Counted from the stretch's first letter, positions 10,813 through 23,245 are shown. The stretch: DNA of 64,000 nucleotides from Vermamoeba vermiformis (GCA_045837725.1 JBEWZL010000064.1:62001-126000), one strand, 5' to 3'. Numbers and translations: made by a program. Notes: generated by a model not told the origin, from the sequence alone.

Positions 10813-12206
10813 TTAAAACCAATCGCCCTTGAATGAATAAGGAGGCAGTATAACACGTGTGAGGTGGGGAAATCTGATCAGCGAATAAGTCATCTCTGCG
10901 ATGCGACGGCTGACTGACGTACTGAAGTCGAGTGAGCGCAAGTTGGTGAGATGTTCGCCCAACACAGTGAGCACTTGATCGACATCTGACATACCACCCA
11001 GCTCAAGGGCACGGAGCTTTCGCAGTTTTGTCAGGAGTGGCACAGCTTGCTCTTGCGTGAACGTCCAGCGAACACTAAAACTGAGTGACACGAGTGAAGT
11101 GATCGACATCAACGCTGCCTTCAATTGGTCGCTGTAGATGCTAGCGCCTATTGCATGTAATTCCTGCAACTGAGTGAGCTTTGCGAGGCCATTTAAATAT
11201 CCAAGAAAGCTCTTGGCTGAGAGGTGAGTCAACGCAGTGCAGCGTGCCATAAACTCGTCAGTTGTGCATGTGTGAAATCTTGAATTGTCCAGAGACAGCC
11301 TTTCTAGATTAGGCAAAGCTGTGAGGCGCAAAAGTAAAGATCCGTCGAGGACTGAATCGTTGAGTGTGAGTCGTGTGACACGTGTCAAAGTACCGCTGGG
11401 AATGTCAAATGTGTTGTGTACGCGTAAGGTGCAAGTCAAGAACTTCCAGATTAGCGAAGCGAGCCCAGAGCTGCGGCTCCCAGAGGAACTTGTTCGAGAT
11501 CTCGAGCTTGAGCGCGGTCAACTGTGTCAAGTCTTGAATGGGCCGCAGTGACTGCGTTTCATCGCCTAGAAGCAACGCGCGCAGTGGTTGGATCCGCGTT
11601 AGATGGATCAAATGATGATCGGGCAAGTAGGTAACAGCAGTCACGTCTAAAGACTCTAGATTCGAAAATCGTGCGCAGAGTTCGTCAAAGTTGATCAGAC
11701 TCAGATCTGCGCCGCGTAGACTCAGCGAACGAAGGCGCGTCAGATGTGACGTTTGCAGGACTTCTTTGAGTTGATAGTTATGGAAGTGTGAGTTTGGCAA
11801 CTCTAATTTTTGTAGGTTGAATGCTTGAGACACGAGCCACTTGAAGCGTGAGTATTTGATCGAGACAGATCCAAACTCTAGCGAGGCAATATAGTGCAGA
11901 CCTCGTGTAAACGAGGCATGATCTGCAATAAAGAACCTAAAATAAACATTAGTATTTTGCAAATTGATTGCCCAACAAAAAAACTTTTTAGGAAAGCAAG
12001 AAGAATGTTGGATCGCATCATTGCTGCTCAATAAATCTAATTTAATTTAAAATCCTTGTCATTTATGAGTAATACATTATTTATCACTATGATTTAAAGC
12101 ATTATCGAGCTTACCTAATGAGATCGCGATGTGGAACATAACCTAAGATAATCGAAAGTATTTCATTCGGAACGCTTGTAAACCCGTTACTGTGACATTC
12201 TGTCAT
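10813..12206 (-). CDS. F-box/leucine-rich repeat protein, frame-interrupted
   Basis: Exon 1 from about 12206 encodes an F-box (VPNEILSIILGYVPHRDLIR). A roughly 170-nt intron ending CTAATGTTTATTTTAG leads to FFIADHASFTRGL and a series of LRRs (FNLQKLELPNS, RLRSLSLRGADL, SNLESLDVTA, TALKLEIS, NLEVLDLHLT). Frame 1 stops at 11405-11407 directly after an LRR, while an overlapping frame continues the LRR pattern (VTRLTLNDS, NLERLSLDNS, KLRALELGG, NLRSLDFS) to the stop at 10813. No splice site in phase bridges them, so one base appears lost or gained at 11405-11440. It may be a sequencing indel or a recent lesion. An intact protein would be an SCF substrate adaptor of about 430 residues. Confidence 0.7.
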
Positions 12207-12335
12207 CAGTATGGTATTTAAAAATAATGTTTTCCATGCCCGCGAGACCAATTTGTTCAAAATTTTATCAATTTTAGATCTGACCACGTGCTAAGATCTC
12301 ACAAGCTATGTACAAATGAACCTAATGAATCTTTC

Positions 12336-13670
12336 TTACAGGGGTTGTAATTCACTAGCTCCTTTTTTGGCCAGTTCATCAGCCTTTTCATTGCCATAAA
12401 TCCCTGTATGGGCGGGGACGTACGTCTGCATCCGCTGTTAGACATGAAGTTCCTCTGTGTATTATATACGTACCCATAATACTTTCCCTTCTCTATTTGT
12501 TATGATTTCATCGAGCGTCTTGAACAGATCCAGATTCTCGACTGTTTTTTTGAAATTTGTTTTCTTCCAGTTCGGCATCCACTCCGTCATGGCTACAAGC
12601 ATAGAACTCATTAATATTGTGGTGCATGTATATGACATACTAACAATCAGCACTACCTTTCATAACATAATGACTGTCTGTTCGCAGCTCTACTGGTTTG
12701 TCCGTTTCAACTTGCCTAAGTGCAGCAATCGCAGCCTAATTTCCAGCCAAAATAAAATTAATAAAATTTTGTTAAAACGAACGTAAAGTAACGCACCATA
12801 ATCTCAGCACGTTGATTGGTTTGTTTTGTTCCTTCCAATGGCAAGCTAATGTTTCTATGTTGACACGTGTCAAACGCTATTTTCATGACCAAAAATGGCA
12901 ATAGGGTACTCACCGTTTATCGTCTTTACCAAAAAAGGCACCGTACCCCGCCTTGGCGTGTGGCGTGCCGTTGTTTGTGCAAGCCCCGTCGATGAAGACT
13001 ACGACTGGCTGGTCACTCGAGTTGGCAGTTGTGCCGTAATTCTTCAACATGGACGCGTCAACTTTATCCGCAGAATTCAATTCTTCTAGGACAGTATTGA
13101 CATCTTTCTTTTCAGCGGTCTTTTTTGTCCTCGGTTTGCGTTGTTTTTTAGGGCTCGTTGTGCCGCTGGTCTCGTCGGCTGATTCTTTTGGAATTTTTGT
13201 AATTGTTTTTAATTCGTGGTCTATATGAATTTCGCCGTGCTCGTTCTGAAACACAAATTTTTCATTTTCAACAATTAATGTGATATTTTTGGCTATTTTT
13301 TGGACTTTTTGCGGTGGTTCTTCAGGTACATTATTATTCGAACTGGCACTTAATATAAGCGCTTCAAGTTTTCTTTTTTCACCAACAGGCCCATCAATAT
13401 CTAGTATCAATAATGTTATTATAGCTAAATATGGCTATTTGCATTCGTACTCAAGTACTCTTTGGCCTCTTTTTCTGATACAAAACTCTTGAACTCACTG
13501 CCTTTGAATCCCGTGACCTGTGCATTGCATTCGTTCCTTATTCGACCATATAAATTAACATATTCTAATATAATGCTAATGATCGCGTACCAATCAGTGT
13601 AAATGCCTGGTTTGCGGCCTTTTCGCACAGCGTACCATTTGGGAGTATTTCGTTTTGACATTGTCCTCAA
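12336..13670 (-). CDS. ribonuclease H1 with N-terminal hybrid-binding domain
   Basis: About six exons. The N-terminus is the hybrid-binding domain: KWYAVRKGRKPGIYTDW, split by an intron, then NECNAQVTGFKGSEFKSF. After a lysine-rich linker comes the RNase H fold with all four acidic residues: Asp in VVFIDGACTNNG, Glu in TNQRAEI, Asp in LRTDSHYV, and the last Asp in NEKADELAKKGA preceded by HTG. The last exon ends ELQPL at the stop 12336. It cuts RNA in RNA-DNA hybrids, in the nucleus and possibly mitochondria. ATG 13670 was chosen; ATG 13661 (MSKRN) is equally possible. Confidence 0.93.
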
Positions 13671-14135
13671 TATTGTTGAAATACGAAATAACTGATCGAT
13701 AAATTAATATTATTTAGATTTAATAAGCGTGACATACGCTCATCCAAGCACGGAGGACCTAAAATATTAAAAAAAATTAGTTGAGAATAATTCAAACAGT
13801 GATTAAATAATAAAAAATAAGTAAAGAACGAATATAATATACCATAGCGAATTATTTTAAATTCTAATGCATATTACATCAAGATCCAAACACGAAATAA
13901 GATTCTACATTACAAAGCTAATAATACATCGATAATATTGTGCCCTAATACACAAAAGCATACCTAGAAAAATAAATTGTGTTGTTTGGATTGCTTTGAA
14001 CGAACTACTGACTTGACAGAAAAATCATTTTTGGATCGTTCGAACTGCAGTCGATTACAAATTTCAGAGTAAGCTAAAACTTTATTATTTTACATGGGTT
14101 GTTATAGTTATGTATCATTTCGCGGTCCTCCTCTC
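13671..14135. other. AT-rich intergenic
   Basis: No coding signal recognised. Contains the RNase H1 promoter side and the 3' end of the F-box/TKB gene, whose last exon may extend slightly into it through a GTAAGA donor at about 14137. Confidence 0.4.
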
Positions 14136-16593
14136 TTACAGAGCAAGACTACGCGCAGAAAAAATTGGCGCCAATTTCCGGATCTCAATGCAAGTAGCCG
14201 CACTAGGAGTCCAATTAGTATGTTTAATAAGAAATAAATATTGCCTTTTTACTTACACCGCTCCTGATGTACTCTTCAAGACCACCAGTCTTAGATGCGA
14301 CGAGAACCTGTTGCGTATCCACTGTCATTGGCACTAACGGGTACGTAGATGACGGAAATACCTTAAATCCAGCGTTAATATCACAAATTATTGCCATAGT
14401 GGGCATAATATACTTACTGCATTCAACAAAATGTCCAATGGCACGTTGCTCTTGGTAAAATTATACATCGAGCCCAGTCTACGAATTAATTTCCGTTAGA
14501 TCCTTACTATATTATATAAATAGCTCCTATATAACACTTACTTGTGCTTTTCTTCCGTTGAGACTGATTGCCACCAGCTAAAAAGTATTGATGAGTACCC
14601 GTGACTTTGCGTGCCTAAATATAGTAATGGCGCGTACCTAGGCCCATTCAACGAGTGCACAATGCTCTTGCTCTTTGGGTCATAATAACTTATTGCTAAA
14701 CTCGTCGGTTCTGTGCGGCTGAATCGGATCAACAAGTGCTTCGGATGGTCCTTCAGCAATTGCTAAAAACCATCGTGGTAAGAAAGGTGATAATAGTAAG
14801 AGAGACTAATAACTTACTGTTGCATATAACCGATTAATAAAGCCGCAAAATCCTCGGCCCATAATGTATTTTTCAAAGTTATCGAAGAATTTCTCCATTG
14901 GTCCAAATAACGACACGAACACGTGCCACCTACAAACGAATTAGCACAATACATGGTAATAGTGAATTAAAGACGCTTACTTGTACGTTGTGACGACGTT
15001 GTCTTGCGGGAAATTCAATAAATAAACAAAAAATGAATCGACACGTCCTGGATCTGTGGTGTCTTTTTTGATGTGTTTCTGTAGCAATTTTCGTACCACA
15101 TTTTTGTAAAAATACTACGTATAAAATATTAGTAATTATACAACTCATATTTAAAGCCGTACAGGCTATTTCGCTTTTTTATAATTATTCTAATTTTTAA
15201 AGGTTAAGAATAACCAAATCGGGAAAGCGGTAAACTGCCGTATTCTTAAGTATGAGCATGTACTTTGAAGCATTAAGTAATAGCTATTTTCGATAAGGTG
15301 CGGGAACTTACTCTGAAACTGCAAAAGTGCGTGTTTTTGCCAACGGTTAACTCCCAGATCGCACACGCCTGCAAGAATTAGCGTTAAATTAAGATGTAAT
15401 ATACTAGGCACGAGCTAATGTTACTTTAGGATCGCTAATAATCATTGAGGGTGTTTCTACTAGCGCCATGGTTTTCGGATCACCTTTCAGCGGGAACATT
15501 TCGACGAGCTGTGTCAGTAACCTGCATATCAAAACAATTCTTAGAATTTATTCGCTTATTATTCCTATTTAGCGCAAAAAAAACTTTCTTATCGAGCAGA
15601 CTCGCGTTTTCAAAAATGAATCAATTAAATGGCAGAAATGGCCTGGGAATGCAGGTTGAGCGAGAGCATATTATAACGTGTAATTTCTCGTGGGTCAATA
15701 ATACTACTATGGAAACTTTGACAAGAAAAGTCGATCTACAAAAATAAAAATGAAAAAAAGTATTACCTTCTCAGACTGAGCTCTAATATATCAAAATTGA
15801 TCGTCATTTCCATCTCCTTGCGCGCTATTTGCCCCAAAATTTTTACAGTCGATTCCATCATGTCTGTCAGCAACGCCAATACGACATTATAAGCTTTGGT
15901 GCTCATCCGTTTCTTGATGACAGCTGATTGCTGTAAATAATTTTTGATGTGCAAGTTGGTGTTTAATAAATAATCTAATCGCGTATCATCGGGTCTGTAG
16001 TCTAAATTGCCCTTCATGTCTCGCTGGATCTTTTCAATCCTTCCTTTCATTTCCTTTAATAGCAAATTAGCGTATGGCCGAGGTAAGATCAATAGTAGAG
16101 TAATAATATGATCGTATTTAGCGTAAATAGAATCACTATTGAATAAAGATTCGATCCGTATTTGGTTCGGACTTTAAAAAAAGTATTTTCGAAATTCAAA
16201 TTGCAAAAGTATTATATAACGTGTGCTTAGACTAAGTATAATCGAGGATAATTTACCTTGTCGTTTTTCTGGTCCAGGGTGGCGACTAAAAAAACACCTT
16301 CATCGATCTGCTTTGCTAGAGCAGCTGCTTGTGCTAAATTCTTCTCCGTATGGTGCTTCCATAATAAGGGAGACTCGCAAGCGACGTACCAATTGCGATT
16401 CACCAAACAAGCGGATCCTATATCCAACGTTCGAATCTCCAACAAGAGCTGCGATTTAATTGACTATATTTAGTAAATTTAATTTACATAATATATTTTG
16501 ATGCATTACCGGCAATATTAGATCCTGCTCTGGTTTTGTAGTTGTGATATCACCCAAATCCGTTTCGTGATAGGGCGTCGTCAAATATTCCAT
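14136..16593 (-). CDS. F-box protein with Cbl-type TKB (4-helix bundle/EF-like/SH2) region
   Basis: About nine short exons. Exon 1 (ATG 16593) and exon 2 carry an F-box-like segment (LPLLLEIRTLDIGSACLVNR, then LWKHHTEKNL). Later exons read like the Cbl tyrosine-kinase-binding region: FDILELSLRRLLTQLVEMFP (Cbl: [20 protein letters not shown]), ACAIWELTVGKNTHFCSF (Cbl: [20 protein letters not shown]), an EF-hand-like stretch lacking the calcium-binding glutamate, FGPMEKFFDNFEKY, GFINRLYAT, then an SH2 domain with the phosphotyrosine-binding arginine (HLLIRFSRTEPTSLAISYYD). No RING follows; the protein seems to end near 14136. The likely role is delivering phosphotyrosine proteins to an SCF ubiquitin ligase. 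The junction between exon 2 and the helical-bundle exon near 16150-16255 is not resolved in phase. Dictyostelium has CblA and an F-box/SH2 protein (FbxB) as loose precedents. Confidence 0.7.
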
Positions 16594-17115
16594 AGTCCTC
16601 TACTCTATCGCTCTCATGTATTATTTTATCTGTGACTGCTATCGCTGATAAGATTGATTGCAGTTGTGTTTACGCCTTGCGCAGCTGGAACAAAAATTAA
16701 TTAACGATAAACACTGTAAATTCCGGACACCAAAAGCCGTATATTCTTACTACAGATGTCGAGCGTTGAGGGTAGTTGCTAGACTTGTAGTAACGGTGGG
16801 TTTCTTTGCCCGCGGACTAAATTTCAAATTTGGATCTCGGACCAAAATGGACTTATTTCTAGTGAAATCTTGTGCCTTTGTATTAGCGTTGATGTACTAA
16901 TGAACGGAGGACAATAAAATGTGTCGGCAATGGATTGAACTTCGGGAGAAAACACAATGAAATTTAACCCAATAAAAATTCGCCGGCTATTCTTGATTGC
17001 AAATTTGATAGGCATTCATTATTATTGACCCATCAATAGGACTGCAACGCGCCTTTTGTATATTGTAAATAAATTAGAACTACGTTCGTCTTTGTATATT
17101 TTGTAAATAGCCACA
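16594..17115. other. intergenic between divergent genes
   Basis: Holds the upstream regions of the F-box/TKB gene (left) and the kelch gene (right). No further coding exon supported. Confidence 0.4.
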
Positions 17116-19091
17116 ATGGAATGGACGTCATACACAGACACCGGACTTGAACCACGGTAAATAATTTATTTTATATTACATTATATAATAAATATATGCT
17201 ACGATATAGGGCTTCCACTTAAAGATTAATTCGATCGACGTCTGATCATAATTTTGTTTTTTGGGTAGGGCTTGGCATACCGCAAATACGATTGGAAATA
17301 AAGCTCTATTCTTTGGAGGTGCATCTTATTCACGACTTAGAACCTCAAAATGCTATAATGAAATTGTTGTCTATGATCCAGGTATTTGAAACTCCCATCT
17401 GTTTTTGGCTAGATACGGATAATAATACGCGTTCTTTCACTTGCATTTTATTACCGATTTTTATGGTTGTTTATTGACATTTGAACCTTCCAGAATTATT
17501 GACATTTTCGCCTATCACAACATCTGGTGACGTTCCACCGCCCCGTGCAAGCCACACTTCTTCACTGGTAAGTGCAATGTATTATGCAATTTTTATTCTA
17601 TATCCGTACAATTCAGAGGCGATTCTGTGGAAATTTCGTGTCTTTTTTCGTCGATCGAGCTCGAACACTTCACAGCCAATTGTAGCTAATTGACTATGAC
17701 AGTACCTATCCGATAAAATCTTCGTTCATGGTGGAGAACGACGAGATAATGGTGAATTACCCCGCTATCATCAAGATGTTTATACTTTCGATGCCAGTAA
17801 GTTACTTACTAAACACGTCTCGCTAGAATTCTCACTAAGTAATAATTACAGCTGAAATTCGGTGGCAAAGGCAATCAGTAAGAGGTACTCTGCCCGAGCG
17901 AGAATGTCATTCGGCCAGTGTCATTGACAACAAACGAATTTACATTTTTGGAGGCGCAACCTACGACGGCGCCTATCACTACTACGACGACACTACGGTC
18001 ATTGATACAGGTAAGCAACGATGTTGTCAAATAGTTTGTTTTATTTAGTAACACGTGATTCAGTCAGCATGCAAAGTATGAAAGTAGACGCGCGCGGTGA
18101 TAAGCCCGAGAGCCGTGCTGGGCATTCCGCGACAGTACTGCCCAATGGCAAGATATTTCTGTTCGGCGGTGAAGGTGTTGTGGACGGCTGCTATTTTAAC
18201 GACAGCTTCATGTTTGATCCAGGTACGCGGCACAACTAATGACACGATGCGAATTTGGTGGATTACTAACCCTATATTACTAGCCAATAACACTTGGAGT
18301 AAAGTTGCGACATCTGGTCGTATTCCACCTTCACGTGCAGGTCACTCGGCAGTGTTGATGGGGCACAAACTGTACATTTATGGAGGCTACAACAGCAACG
18401 GCACCAAGTTCTTTTACTTCTCGGACATGTACCGCTTAGATATTCGTAAGTAGCTTCGTTTTTCGTTAATCTCCTCTGGCTTCTTATGTACGAGTTGCGG
18501 GTACGTGAGCCTAACCGATTTTGCTTGTAGGATCAATGGAGTGGGAGAAACTAGACAACCTTATCGGCCCTTCACCCGTCGAAATGAGTTCACACGCAGC
18601 CACGGCGATTGACGAGAACAAAATGATCATTTTTGGTGGCACAAAGGACAACATGTTTTACAACAACGCCTTTGTTCTGGATACACGTACGCACCAACAT
18701 CACATCTAACACGTGTCTATTACTAAATTTATCTTATGCAGAAATCTCTTTGAAGAAGCTGTGCATGGCTCAGGTGGCAAAAAATCGTTCCTTGACAAAG
18801 ACGGTCAATCGCCAAAATATTTTGCCTTATGACCTCAAGGACGAGTTTGTACAATATTATGTCAAGTACTACAACTTGCCTAGTGACTGCAAGACTCGCG
18901 AGAGAAGCAACTCGTGCGGATCGAACAGCTCGATGAGCGAGATCAGCTGGATTTCTTCAGAAGACGAATCCATGGGCTTTGATTCGGATTCGGATATTTA
19001 TATGGAAGATATTCCTGGTAATTACAATGACCCTCTTGGCGATTTTTTTGAACACAAGCCGATCGAGGTAGAAGGACACTCGTGGTGGTAA
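17116..19091 (+). CDS. cytosolic kelch-repeat protein
   Basis: Start ATG 17116 (MEWTSYTDTG); about nine exons, each roughly one kelch blade, with joins such as GATCCAG/GTACGC and ACTAG acceptors. Repeats include NKALFFGGASYS, DKIFVHGGERRD, NKRIYIFGGATYDG, NGKIFLFGGEGVVDG, GHKLYIYGGYNSNG and NKMIIFGGTKDN, six blades consistent with a propeller. The C-terminal tail (about 110 residues) is serine- and acid-rich (SNSCGSNSSMSEISWISSED) and ends EGHSWW. There is no signal peptide or TM segment. The partner is unknown; kelch propellers usually bind proteins. It lies between the phosphotyrosine adaptor and the kelch receptor kinases but is not their ectodomain. Confidence 0.85.
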
Positions 19092-19487
19092 ATAGCGTAC
19101 GTTACATTATTGTAAATATGTAAATAATATAATGTAAATACTAATGGAATAAAGGAATATTGTAGATATTATTCATAATTAATTTTTTCTAATTTTTTTC
19201 GTGCAGGTGGAGCAGAAGTCTGTCTTCTGCGTGCTTAGAAACGAGATCAATGTTGTCGACGCGGAAATGTGAACCAGAAACAAGCAGGAACGGCCTTTAA
19301 TTTCTAGGAACTGGATGGGGTCGTTATTCCAACTTGTTTCTGGTTCACATTATCCTATTCGTATTAATTGTTGATGGGCATTAAAACTGATCAGTTCTGT
19401 AAGAGTGTACCACGAATGATTAATCAGTCGACTCCGTAAGTCAATCACTGCAATAGTACACGCAATTACTAACATATTAATAGAACA
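19092..19487. other. intergenic with an inverted repeat
   Basis: Contains the 3' end of the kelch gene, the 19-bp inverted repeat listed separately, and the upstream region of the receptor-kinase pseudogene. Confidence 0.4.
19266..19351. repeat. 19-bp perfect inverted repeat (hairpin)
   Basis: Arms 19266-19284 (TGTGAACCAGAAACAAG core) and 19333-19351 (CTTGTTTCTGGTTCACA core) are perfectly complementary and flank 48 bp whose ends can pair partially (GGAACG opposite CGTTATTCC). It lies in the gap before the receptor-kinase pseudogene. It could be the stem of a structured transcript or a remnant of a small inverted-repeat element; no target-site duplication was found. Confidence 0.7.
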
Positions 19488-22400
19488 ATGCAACACCAAG
19501 GAGAGCAACGAACTATCAAAACACTCGTTATAATTTTAATCCTAATTGAAATTGTGCTTGCATCTGTACAGCTCGAGACGAAATTGCAACTGGCATCCAA
19601 ACGTGCTTATTTTTCAACTGTACAAGCTGGCAACAAGATCTTTTTTATTGGAGGATACGAGCACAGCGACTACGTTGCATCAGATGTGATTGATGTTTTG
19701 GATTTGGCATCCAGCTCCTTTGAAACTCCGCTCAACTTGTCAACACCACGAGGTCGTATTTCGTCGATCGTAATTGGCCCGAAGATATACATGGTTGGTG
19801 GTATTTCTTACTCCTGTCTTCCCTTCACGTATTCAAGCGAGAACAACAACTTTTCTACAAGTGGCTTCACTTCCGGACCAACAGTACGACGACCCATTCG
19901 CATGGCTCTCCACGACTCCACTCTCACTGTCATTGGAGCTTATTCGGTTGATTTCATGAACACAACAACAAAACAATGGACTCACAACTAACAACTCACA
20001 CGTGTCATGTCACAAGTGTTTGACACGACAACTATTTCACACCACAACTCTGTATTCGTCGTTGGCGGCAAGAATGCGACATCTCAACAAGAACTGACGA
20101 GTGTGTGGGTGCTTGACTCGCCATCAAGTACGCCAGAAGAGTCTCATGACAAAGTTGCACCAGTCTCTTCTTCGATGTTCGTTGGTTCTTGGTTCGACGA
20201 AGACAACTCAGCAGTGGTGATTCAGTTCTCGAATCAATGCTTGGTGTATCACACATCATCACGGACATGGCTGCGAAGAGACACGAACAACAACTCGATC
20301 TCATCAGTGTCGTTCCAAAACAGCACAAAGGTGTTCTTCACAGATGGCTACTGGACAATCGATTGGCATCACATGAACGACACGTGGACATCACTCGATC
20401 AAATCAACATTGCATTCACAGTTGGTGATCAACTCGTGTTCTCATCAGGCCAACAAATGACCATCATGACAAACGATACCTCCGTTACTCAATCAGTCGA
20501 TATTGGTCCTCTTGCCTTGTCAATGCAAATGTCATCGTCACACTTCCTCCTAGTGAACACCAGTAGCTCCATGTTTGTCTACGACGCGTCTACAAAACAG
20601 TTGAATCCCGTCTATAGTGCTCTAAGATTCGTTCCCGTCAGCATTTTTCGAGGCAACAATTCACAAGTTTACGTCATTGGTGCACTTCAGGGCGCAACTT
20701 TGCAGTCCGTTTTCATCACTGTCCAACCAGATTCATCGTTTCAAACACTCGTGTCGACCTTATTTCCTCAAGTCCTGATTGGCAATAACTTCTTTAACCT
20801 AACCAACGGCACGTGGGCTGCAGCTGACTCTCCATATGATGTACGTTCATTCGATCAAACATTTCCGACGGCAATATGGACCCAACAAGGCGATGAATTT
20901 TACCTGATGCAAACTTCATCGTTCACCTCATCTCCCAATGCTCTCTCGCAGTACAACGCCGTCGACGTCTACAATTATGTTCGAGGCGAATGGGAGAGCT
21001 CTATTCCCATGACGGACATCCCTGTTTTGGTGAACAAGTACTTCCCAGTTGTGGAGTTTGATGGAGTGCTGCATGTATTTGTGAGGAATATCGTCTTTCA
21101 ACTGAATGCGACTGGAGATTGGAACAGAAAGTCTGTCGGCGCCTCGAATCTAGCAGCATCGCTAACACATCCGACTTACGTACCAGTCCCCGTAATCGAC
21201 AACACAGCCTACGTGCTGGATGCCGGAACCGGTTTACTGACCTCAACGCCGGACATGAGAGTACAGGCAATTTCAACCGGATTAGTGGGATTATCACAAC
21301 AATTGGTCAGCACGAAGACGCAAGTCATTCAATCAATCGTCGTAAACTCAAACTACAGCCTCATCGCCACTTATGATATCCCGAGCAACAGCTGGAGAGG
21401 CGTGCAATTTGTGCCTCCTCAGTCCATGGTCTCGATTGCTGTCTATGATGGCGTAGTGCTGGCTCTTGGCGATGACACGGAGTCACTTAGCTACTTAAAC
21501 GTTACCTCCGATCAATGGACCAGTGAACCCTTCGACAACGCACACGTGCCTGCTTCAATGTTCACACTTCAGTTGTCGAACTACAACAGAACAGTGTTGG
21601 TGATTGCAGGTGGATATCACAGAACAAGTCGACATTACACTGATGAAGTCAAGTTCATCACCATCGATATTGAATCATCACCACTTGAAGCTTCTCCATC
21701 GACAACTGTCACCACTCCTTTGTCACCACAACAAACAGATTCAAGTGCTTCCACCATTGTTATTGCAGTCGTTGTTCCAGTCGTGATCATTGCCGTTGCA
21801 GCAGTGGTTCTTGCAATACTGTTGGTGAGAAGAAAACGACAACGAAGAAGAACACAGTCAGCATCAACAACGATCGGATTGGAACAACAGTTCGGTGAGT
21901 GGTTCATTCCATTCAGTGACATTCACTTTGGCACTCAGCTTGGTCAAGGAGCGAACGGCCAAGTGTTCAAAGGCAAATGGAAGAACACTGATGTTGCGTT
22001 GAAAGTGAGCATGACACAAGCGAATCAAAGTGTCATCTCCGAACTGTCACTGATGATCAACATGCGACCTCATCCAAATGTCGTGCAACTCTTTGGATTT
22101 AGCGTGCATCCTGAAACGAACAGTGTTATATTGATCATTGAGTACTGCAACGGCGGATCGTTAGACAAGCAACTTATGGACAAGAACGCGTCAGAAATAC
22201 CCATCAATCAGAAGGCTTCAGTTGTTGCATGGCATCGCTCGTGGTGTCGTTCACTTGCACTCGAACAACATTGTGCATCGAGACTTGGCAGCGCGCAATG
22301 TGTTGTTGCATCAAGGAGAACCAAAACTGACAGACTTTGGCATGTCACGCATTGTGGATGATCAACAACAACGAGGCACAACCAAATCAGAACTTGGACC

Positions 22401-22760
22401 CATTCGATGGATGTCACCTGAGTCACTCGGCGGCAAACAGTACTCAACCAAGTCAGGCAAGTCTTCGAATAATATATTTACACAACTCAATCAGCTTCTA
22501 ACGCTTCGTTGCTTTCAGATGTGTGGTCATTTGGTATTCTCATGTTCGAAGTGCTTGCACAGCAAGAACCTCACCTTGATGAAGATCCAATCGAAGTTGG
22601 ACGCAAGATCAGAGACGAAGGACTCACACCTCACCTTCCATCATCGTTGGAGTGCTTGAGTGACTTCACATCGATCATGAATCAGTGTTGTACATTTGAT
22701 CCGAACTATCGTCCAAGTATCGAACAAGTCCTTCAAAAACTCGAGCAGATTCCTCTGTAG
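19488..22760 (+). pseudogene. kelch-ectodomain receptor kinase, copy 1 (two disabling lesions)
   Basis: Closely parallels the intact gene at 23336-26603. It begins with a signal-peptide-like N-terminus (MQHQGEQRTIKTLVIILILI), continues with kelch blades (GNKIFFIGGYEHSDYVASDV, PKIYMVGGISYSC), one TM helix, a basic stop-transfer sequence and a kinase domain (GQGANGQVFKG, HRDLAARN, DFGMSR, RWMSPESL). Two lesions break it: codon GAA of the intact copy is TAA at 19989-19991, and an extra G at 22214-22215 shifts the frame just before the catalytic loop. The kinase intron donor is GC (GCAAGT) where the intact copy has GT. The downstream exon (about 22519-22760) is still open. Both lesions are single-base, so inactivation is recent, or there are two sequence errors. 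Confidence 0.85.
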
Positions 22761-23036
22761 GGCAACAATCGTCTTCATTCATTCGCACAGCGAAACTAAT
22801 TTATTTATAAAGAAGAAAACTAATAACGAAGCAAACGTAATTATAACGTAACGTGTACTCGCAATTAATAAGACATTGATAGCTGGTTCTTGAGTGCGTA
22901 TTGTTTGCATTTAAATTGCAAAATTTGCCTTCCACCTTTTAAACAGTACGCAGCAAGTCACCTCCACTACTTACCGAAATAAATGTTTTTACAATTAATC
23001 CGTGTCAAGCAACAGATAATCAACAAAAATCGGATA

Positions 23037-23245
23037 ATGCAGTCTGAAAAAATCGGATCGGGTGGATGGGGAAAGGAAGGTAAGCTTCGAATAATTAAGC
23101 GTAACAAGTTACCTCGTTGCCACTTATTTTTTTTATTCTGACGGTCCCCATTTTAGCAATTGCGGACCTAAAAGCATGTAAAAAGACTGTGTTTTGCTTG
23201 ATGAACGTTGGCAAGACCAAAACCACGAGCCATCTTAAGACTTAA
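23037..23245 (+). CDS. possible small spliced ORF (43 aa)
   Basis: ATG 23037 opens 43 nt (MQSEKIGSGGWGKE) to a good donor (GAAG/GTAAGC, 23080). With the TTTTAG acceptor ending at 23156 the frame continues in phase to a stop at 23243-23245 (IADLKACKKTVFCLMNVGK). Splice signals and phase fit, but the product is tiny and unrecognised. It may be a 5' leader of the receptor gene or chance. Confidence 0.2.

Noticed and set aside
11410-11445. 28-nt intron (GTACAC...CCCAG) to explain the LRR frame change
   Set aside because: Too short compared with other introns here, and the resulting phase gives an immediate stop.
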